Source of the DNA: Draconibacterium sp.
GTDB lineage: Bacteria; Bacteroidota; Bacteroidia; Bacteroidales; Prolixibacteraceae
NCBI GenBank assembly: GCA_015493625.1
Contig: WGCT01000360.1
Span: 1-10,303 of the forward strand
Direction: 5' to 3'
DNA length: 10,303 bases
The notes beneath the pieces are model-generated. The model ran no database searches and was not told the DNA's origin. It saw nothing but the letters and a program-made list of their open reading frames with translations. How positions within the stretch are numbered: the stretch's first letter is position 1; each line of letters starts with the position of its first letter. Positions 5,811 to 10,303 of this stretch are shown here, in pieces. Position numbers and translations under genes: made by a program.

Positions 5811-7943
5811 ATGATACGATTTATTTATACAATACTAATTACATTGTTGTTTCTTGGAAATATATACACTGCAAAAAGTCAAAATACAATCTCGGGAACA
5901 ATAGAAGATAACAATCATAATCCGTTGGCCGGTGCAAATATTTCAATAAAAAACACAACTCTTGGAACTGCATCCGGCCCGCACGGAAATTACTTGCTCG
6001 GCAAACTAAAAGAGGGCAACTATATTGTAAGAGTCAGTTTTTTTGGCTACGAATCGATAGAGCGGCCGGTAACTATTTCGGGAAAAAATAGTAAAGAGAA
6101 TTTTATTCTAAACAAAACAACAATTGATTTAAATGCCGTTGTTGTAACCGGCACAAGAACAGAGAAAACGTTAAAAAATACTCCTGTTTTAACACAGATA
6201 ATAAATTCTAAAGAGCTTCAAAATAGTGGAGTTACCGATATCTCGCAAGCCTTGGAGTTTGCTGTTTCGGGACTTGAATTTAAAAATCAGGCACAAGGGA
6301 AATCGGTATCGTTACAAGGTCTCGACCCGCAATATTTGGTTTTTATGACCGATGGAGAACGAATGGCCGGTGAAACTATGGGCGATATTGATTACAGTAG
6401 AATAAACGTTGAAAACATTGAGCGAATTGAGGTTGTAAAGGGAGCAAGTTCAACATTATATGGTTCGAATGCTTTGGGAGGGGTTGTAAATATTATTTCG
6501 AAAACACCCTCGAAAAAATTTGAGATGGATGCTTCAACCCGGTTTTCAAATTTTAACACACAGTCGCACAGAGCTCGTATTGGGAACAAACTTGGCGATT
6601 TTTCGTCGCAACTTTCGGTTAGTTACGACCAAACCGACGGATACGATTTACTTGCCGGGAACTCGTACCGCACGCAAGAACGCGAAGATGCCGTAACAAT
6701 TACAGAACGTTTAAAATATGCATTAACCAATAAAATAGGGATAGAAGCAAACGCCTCATTTCTTAATAAAAACAGAGATAATAGTTCGGAAAAACTCTAT
6801 AACCGAAGAAATAAAGACCTTACTTACGGCGCAAAAGCATCCTATTTTTTCGGCAAAGAGAACAGCATTGTAATGAGCTGGAATTCCGATCATTACGAAT
6901 TATTAAATAAAATTACCGAAACCAACCTCGAAAGCGATTACGATAACCTATTCAACAACGCCCGGTTGTTAGGGCATTTTAAAATGGCGAACTGGAATTT
7001 ATTAACTACCGGAATTGAGTATATCTCTGAAAACTTAACGGCTCAAAGAAACAATATTAAAAATAAAACAAATAGTGATTTTGTATTTTTCGCACAGGAA
7101 GACATTCAGATATTCGACAATTTAAATTTTATTGCCGGAATTCGCGCCAATAACAACTCAAATTATAACTGGCACTTTACTCCTCAGTTTTCAGCTCTGT
7201 ATAAAACAGGAGAATTCTCATTAAGAGGCACTTACAGCTTAGGCTATAAAACACCATCGTTAAAAGAGAAATATATGAATTTTAGAATCCCGGCTCCGGG
7301 ACCACCAATGTTTTTAGTAGGAAAAGAAGATTTAAAACCGGAAACATCGAACTATATTTCGGCTTCGGCAGAATATAACCACCGCAGAATTTCGGTTTCA
7401 ACAACCGTTTATAAAAACAATATCGAGAATATGATTTCGCCCGATATTGATACATTTATTGTAAAACCCGGAGGAATTATAGAGTACTCGTACAACAACC
7501 TGAGAGATGTAACAATAAGAGGGGCCGACATTATGTTAAAAGTCGGGATATTAACAAATCTTTCGTTGTCGGCAGCAGCAACTTTTTCTAAAAAAACAGA
7601 TAACCTAACCGGAAAAGAGTTTGAAAATGTACGCAATTTCACAAGTAAAGGCAACATCGATTACAGTTATAAAAAGAGTAACTACCAATTAAACGCCAAT
7701 GTACAAGCCAACTTTTATGGAGCGAAAACAATTAACTTAATGGACGAACAAACACATCACATTCAAAAAGTTAATCTCGACAATTTCTCGCTCTGGAGAA
7801 TTACAACAACACAAACATTAAAAAACAGCTATTATTTAAAATTGGGAATCGACAATGTTTTTGATTTTGTTGATTCTTCGGGAGGTTACAACAGTGGAAC
7901 TCCCGGACGAACATTTTTTGTTGGGTTAGGTGTTAAAATCTAA
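5811..7943 (+). CDS. TonB-dependent outer-membrane receptor, substrate unknown
   Basis: A 710-residue outer-membrane active transporter driven by TonB-ExbBD. In order: signal peptide (1 to about 23), CarboxypepD_reg-like beta-sandwich (about 25-103; ISGTIEDNNHNPLAGANISI), TonB-box region NAVVVTG (108-114), plug domain (about 122-232; SLQGLDPQYLVFMTDGERM, then IERIEVVKGASSTLYGSNAL), and a 22-strand-type barrel (about 235-710). The plug is of the siderophore/haem/cobalamin (FepA-BtuB-HmuR) kind rather than SusC, and no SusD partner follows. The barrel carries YKTPSLKEKY (479-488), equivalent to the FRAP box, and KEDLKPETS (505-513), equivalent to the NPNL box. No histidine lies between them, unlike typical haem receptors, so haem is not favoured. 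The last residue is Ile rather than the usual Phe. No siderophore, B12 or metal gene is adjacent to name the ligand. A terminator follows, so it is probably transcribed alone or with the small upstream gene. Confidence 0.93.
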   Translation: MIRFIYTILITLLFLGNIYTAKSQNTISGTIEDNNHNPLAGANISIKNTTLGTASGPHGNYLLGKLKEGNYIVRVSFFGYESIERPVTISGKNSKENFILNKTTIDLNAVVVTGTRTEKTLKNTPVLTQIINSKELQNSGVTDISQALEFAVSGLEFKNQAQGKSVSLQGLDPQYLVFMTDGERMAGETMGDIDYSRINVENIERIEVVKGASSTLYGSNALGGVVNIISKTPSKKFEMDASTRFSNFNTQSHRARIGNKLGDFSSQLSVSYDQTDGYDLLAGNSYRTQEREDAVTITERLKYALTNKIGIEANASFLNKNRDNSSEKLYNRRNKDLTYGAKASYFFGKENSIVMSWNSDHYELLNKITETNLESDYDNLFNNARLLGHFKMANWNLLTTGIEYISENLTAQRNNIKNKTNSDFVFFAQEDIQIFDNLNFIAGIRANNNSNYNWHFTPQFSALYKTGEFSLRGTYSLGYKTPSLKEKYMNFRIPAPGPPMFLVGKEDLKPETSNYISASAEYNHRRISVSTTVYKNNIENMISPDIDTFIVKPGGIIEYSYNNLRDVTIRGADIMLKVGILTNLSLSAAATFSKKTDNLTGKEFENVRNFTSKGNIDYSYKKSNYQLNANVQANFYGAKTINLMDEQTHHIQKVNLDNFSLWRITTTQTLKNSYYLKLGIDNVFDFVDSSGGYNSGTPGRTFFVGLGVKI

Positions 7944-7958
7944 TATTGAAACGAGGAG

Positions 7959-7997
7959 ATACCCGTTAAAACACGGGTATTTTCTTATTTTTGTTTT
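7959..7997 (+). terminator. Intrinsic terminator of the TonB receptor gene
   Basis: A perfect 8-base stem ATACCCGT/ACGGGTAT (7959-7966 and 7973-7980) with a 6-base loop TAAAAC is followed directly by the T-rich tract TTTCTTATTTTTGTTTT. It lies 16 bases past the receptor's stop codon. The tract ends exactly at the start codon of the next gene, so that gene must have its own promoter or rely on read-through. Confidence 0.85.
7986..7993 (+). promoter_or_regulatory. Candidate -7 element giving a leaderless NUDIX transcript
   Basis: TATTTTTG is an exact match to TAnnTTTG and ends four bases before the ATG at 7998. A promoter here would start transcription within a few bases of the start codon, giving a leader of almost no length. 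No TTTG -33 box is visible, because that stretch is the terminator hairpin, and a T-rich terminator tail can match this motif by chance. Confidence 0.35.
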
Positions 7998-8624
7998 ATG
8001 ATAGAATTTGTAGACAAACTGGAAAATAGATTAAAGCAAAAACTTCCCGGAGCGAAGTCGCACCGAAAGATGCTACCTCCCAACCGGCTTTTACAAGCAC
8101 CGCCTGCACGAACAAAAATGGTAAAACCAAGCAGCGTTTTACTCCTTCTTTTTTTTGAAAACAAGCAACTTTGTGTTTGTTTGATAAAACGACCAACGCA
8201 CATGAAACACCACGCCGGACAAATTGCCTTGCCGGGCGGAAGGGTCGAAGAAGGCGAGTCGGACATAGAAACTGCTCTACGCGAAACGTATGAAGAGATT
8301 GGTGTTCGGCCTGAGAAAATCAGGGTTCTAGGAAAACTTTCGCCGTTTTATGTGGAGGTGAGCCACTTCGTTATTCAGCCGGTAGTGGGCTGGTTAAGCC
8401 AAAAACCACGTTTTAAAACAAACAGCAACGAAGTTGAAATGATGATTATTTTACCGTTGGAAAAGTTTAAACCACCATTTTGTAAAGTTAAAATGAACAC
8501 ACTTACCGGGGAGGCCAAAGTACCGTGCATAAAATATAACGACGAAATAATTTGGGGAGCAACGGCAATGATTTTAGCTGAATTTACCGATGTTTTAGGT
8601 GAAATAAATCTTACTTCGGAATAA
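7998..8624 (+). CDS. NUDIX hydrolase, CoA pyrophosphatase-like
   Basis: A 208-residue cytosolic hydrolase that probably cleaves the pyrophosphate bond of coenzyme A or related nucleoside diphosphate derivatives. The NUDIX box is complete: Gly81, Glu87, then RETYEEIGV (95-103), matching GX5EX7REUXEEXGU except for Thr97 at the hydrophobic position; Glu99 and Glu100 are metal ligands. Upstream, LIKRPTHMKHHAGQIALPGG (62-81) matches the UPF0035 CoA-pyrophosphatase pattern (KR...HxG...PGG), which separates this subfamily from other NUDIX enzymes. The N-terminal part with KLPGAKSHRKMLPPNR (15-30) is also family-like, so ATG 7998 is the right start rather than the internal Met25. There is no Shine-Dalgarno; the terminator tail of the previous gene runs up to the ATG. 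Its last 14 bases overlap the end of the convergent mltF-like gene. Confidence 0.92.
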   Translation: MIEFVDKLENRLKQKLPGAKSHRKMLPPNRLLQAPPARTKMVKPSSVLLLLFFENKQLCVCLIKRPTHMKHHAGQIALPGGRVEEGESDIETALRETYEEIGVRPEKIRVLGKLSPFYVEVSHFVIQPVVGWLSQKPRFKTNSNEVEMMIILPLEKFKPPFCKVKMNTLTGEAKVPCIKYNDEIIWGATAMILAEFTDVLGEINLTSE

Positions 8625-10044
8625 CATTTAAATAGTGTCCGTAGGTAGTTAAAACCCTCGAAACATAATTATACGCCTCCTCTCCACGACAATATCCAAA
8701 TCGAACAACCGGATCTTTATAATAGAATTCCGATGATTTTTTCAACAATAAGCCATCAACATTATTATCCCAAACAGATGGATTTTTTCCATATTTTTCA
8801 GCTAAACGTTGAGCATCCATAACATGCCCAAGTCCAATATTATACGACGCCAAAACAAATTTTATTCGTTGTGTTGAATCGGGAATCGAGTTAAAAAACT
8901 GTTTATTCAACCAATTTAAAAACAATACACCGCTTTTAATATTTTGCTCCGGATTACTAATATCGTCAACGCCAAACCGTTTGGCTGTAGATGGCATTAT
9001 TTGCATTAACCCGTAAGCACCTGCCCACGAACCGGCCTCGGCATTAAACCGCGACTCCTGATATATTATTGCCGAAATCAGCCGCCAGTCCCACTGGTTT
9101 GCCTGCGCAATTCGTTTAACAATTTTATCGTATTTCGAAATTCTACCACCTTTAATACTGTACAATTCATCACCTACTCTGGCAGCAATTCGCGAACTCT
9201 CGAAATATTTATGATAGAGATATTTATACTTCTTCGTTTTTTTGAAATTCACAATCCAGTTATCGAGATATTTTTTCCACTCGGCCGAACCTTTCCGAAC
9301 CGCCCACGCAATATTCTGCTTAAAACTTATTGCCAGCGAAACATCGATATTGGGGTAGTACGTTTTATTTAGTTTTGCAATATTTTCGTCGCAAACCGTA
9401 TAATCGATTTCGCCTTTTGCAACTTTCGATACCAACTGCTCGACACCGGATACCGAGTCTTCAACAATTGTAATATCCGCTCCAATCTCTTCCGACAGGT
9501 TTTGCAACCGTTTAAAATACGAAGTATTTTTCTGAACGTATATTTTCTTTCCGGCAAGTTGCAATGTATTTTCGATATACATTGAATCGGCCGGCGGTTT
9601 TTGCTTTTTCCGTTGTACTAAAACCTGTCGGGTTTGTAAAATAGGAGCTGTAAAATCAATCTCTTTATTTCGCTCTTTTGTTACCGTTAAACTTTTTGCA
9701 ACCACATCGAAACGGCCGCTTTTTAATCCGGCAAATGTTTCGTTTAAATGATTGCTGACACTAATTTCAAGCTTAACACCTAACTTTTTTGACAGCTCCT
9801 GCAACAGTTCGTATTTAAAACCCATCGGTTTCCCTCGATAAACGAAATAGTTGGTTGAGTTATAATCGACAACTGCTTTTAGCACTCCCGCGTTTTTAAT
9901 CCGAGTAAGGTCGTTCTCTTTTTCAATAATAACACCAGCCTCTTTTTTGGCCACTTTCTCCGATTCTACGAAATAAATAGCAGCTACAACGAGAGTAAAA
10001 AAAACAGCAAGTAAATAGTACTTATATTTATTTATAAAACTCAT
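8611..10044 (-). CDS. mltF: MltF-like membrane-bound lytic murein transglycosylase
   Basis: A 477-residue, membrane-anchored enzyme that cleaves peptidoglycan strands between MurNAc and GlcNAc to give 1,6-anhydro ends. It has one N-terminal helix (about 8-26; no lipobox cysteine), a solute-binding-protein family 3 domain (about 45-280) that in E. coli MltF is a regulatory module binding muropeptides, then an SLT lysozyme-like domain (about 300-455). The catalytic Glu330 sits in AIIYQESRFN, followed by GAYGLMQIMPSTA and later LASYNIG, the usual substrate-cleft motifs. I chose ATG 10044 over the GTG at 10062 because its A is the last base of the upstream gene's stop codon (TAATG), which suggests translational coupling to the porin-like gene. 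Its 3' end overlaps the convergent NUDIX gene. The two-domain order makes the family assignment firm; orthology to E. coli MltF is less sure. Confidence 0.92.
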   Translation of the reverse strand: MSFINKYKYYLLAVFFTLVVAAIYFVESEKVAKKEAGVIIEKENDLTRIKNAGVLKAVVDYNSTNYFVYRGKPMGFKYELLQELSKKLGVKLEISVSNHLNETFAGLKSGRFDVVAKSLTVTKERNKEIDFTAPILQTRQVLVQRKKQKPPADSMYIENTLQLAGKKIYVQKNTSYFKRLQNLSEEIGADITIVEDSVSGVEQLVSKVAKGEIDYTVCDENIAKLNKTYYPNIDVSLAISFKQNIAWAVRKGSAEWKKYLDNWIVNFKKTKKYKYLYHKYFESSRIAARVGDELYSIKGGRISKYDKIVKRIAQANQWDWRLISAIIYQESRFNAEAGSWAGAYGLMQIMPSTAKRFGVDDISNPEQNIKSGVLFLNWLNKQFFNSIPDSTQRIKFVLASYNIGLGHVMDAQRLAEKYGKNPSVWDNNVDGLLLKKSSEFYYKDPVVRFGYCRGEEAYNYVSRVLTTYGHYLNVIPK

Positions 10045-10303
10045 TAATCGTAAAATGCCCACGTTACACCAAACCTGAATGTTGCTTTATTCATTGGATA
10101 ATTAGGAGTTGTAATGTACTCTTTTTTTATAAATTCCGACCCGATGTTCATCATTTTAAAAAATGCCCGCGTTCTCTTTAATCTTAAGCTTGCATACACA
10201 TCGATGTACGGAAAGTTCCCATATTTTTTCTTATTCTGAAGATAAAACAATCCGGTTGCCGGTTCGTAAGCATCGGCATAATATTTCGTATTATAACGTG
10301 TAT
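10044..10303 (-). CDS. Putative outer-membrane porin-like beta-barrel protein, C-terminal fragment (cut by window edge)
   Basis: The last 85 residues are visible and continue past the right edge with no stop; the reading frame is open from 10301 down to the TAA at 10046-10044. The pattern is that of outer-membrane beta-strands: alternating aromatic and polar residues (FPYIDVYASLRLKRTRAFFK), a segment ITTPNYPMNKATFRFGVTWA and the ending FYD. This matches, as I recall, the C-terminus of the Bacteroidota 'putative porin' family (PF14121), where a TTPHYPMN-like motif precedes the final strand. The last residue is Asp, not the usual Phe. It shares the TAATG stop/start with the mltF-like gene and so is probably cotranscribed with it. 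The 5' part and promoter are outside the window. Confidence 0.8.
   Translation of the reverse strand, partial: TRYNTKYYADAYEPATGLFYLQNKKKYGNFPYIDVYASLRLKRTRAFFKMMNIGSEFIKKEYITTPNYPMNKATFRFGVTWAFYD

Noticed and set aside
7299..7325. Haem-binding assignment from the stretch FRIPAPGPP in the receptor
   Set aside because: The true FRAP-box equivalent is YKTPSLKEKY at 479-488; the stretch before the NPNL-like box has no histidine.
7998..8196. Genes on the strand opposite the start of the NUDIX gene
   Set aside because: The open stretches there are antisense shadows of a clear NUDIX protein and show no family features.

Overview
The window looks like chromosomal DNA from a Bacteroidota bacterium, probably of the Marinilabiliales/Prolixibacteraceae type. 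The lineage call rests on AT-rich DNA, TAnnTTTG-type promoter elements, mostly poor Shine-Dalgarno sequences, a TonB receptor with an N-terminal carboxypeptidase-like domain, a 'putative porin' family C-terminus, and dispersed repeats of the kind seen in such genomes. The order-level placement is inference. Nearly all of the DNA is ordinary housekeeping and envelope genes.

Layout. Positions 1-349 are non-coding, with a GC-rich left edge and an inverted pair of short dispersed repeats. On the minus strand rsmA (2479 to 1721) is followed after 12 bases by mgtE (1708 to 350), a probable two-gene operon for 16S rRNA dimethylation and Mg2+ uptake. Divergent from it on the plus strand are a flippase-like membrane protein (2643-3665, forced TTG start) and a LolE/FtsX-type permease (3795-5048). 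Next is a small unrecognised membrane-anchored protein (5115-5432) with its own candidate promoter. A 378-base gap follows, rich in short repeats and palindromes, and then a TonB-dependent receptor (5811-7943) closed by a clear intrinsic terminator. Directly behind the terminator hairpin starts a NUDIX CoA-pyrophosphatase-like gene (7998-8624), possibly leaderless. It overlaps tail to tail by 14 bases with an MltF-type lytic transglycosylase on the minus strand (10044 to 8611). That gene is coupled through a TAATG stop/start to the C-terminus of an outer-membrane beta-barrel protein that runs off the right edge.

How they fit together. Most products act at the cell envelope: lipid or lipoprotein handling (flippase-like protein, LolE-like permease), outer-membrane uptake (TonB receptor, porin), peptidoglycan turnover (MltF) and cation uptake (MgtE). 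I found no defence system, CRISPR array, RNA gene or complete mobile element. The points most worth a second look are the TonB receptor's upstream region with a near-perfect 17-base direct repeat, the unknown small protein before it, the compact terminator/leaderless-start arrangement, and the repeats at the left edge. I do not see convincing evidence of a new biological system.
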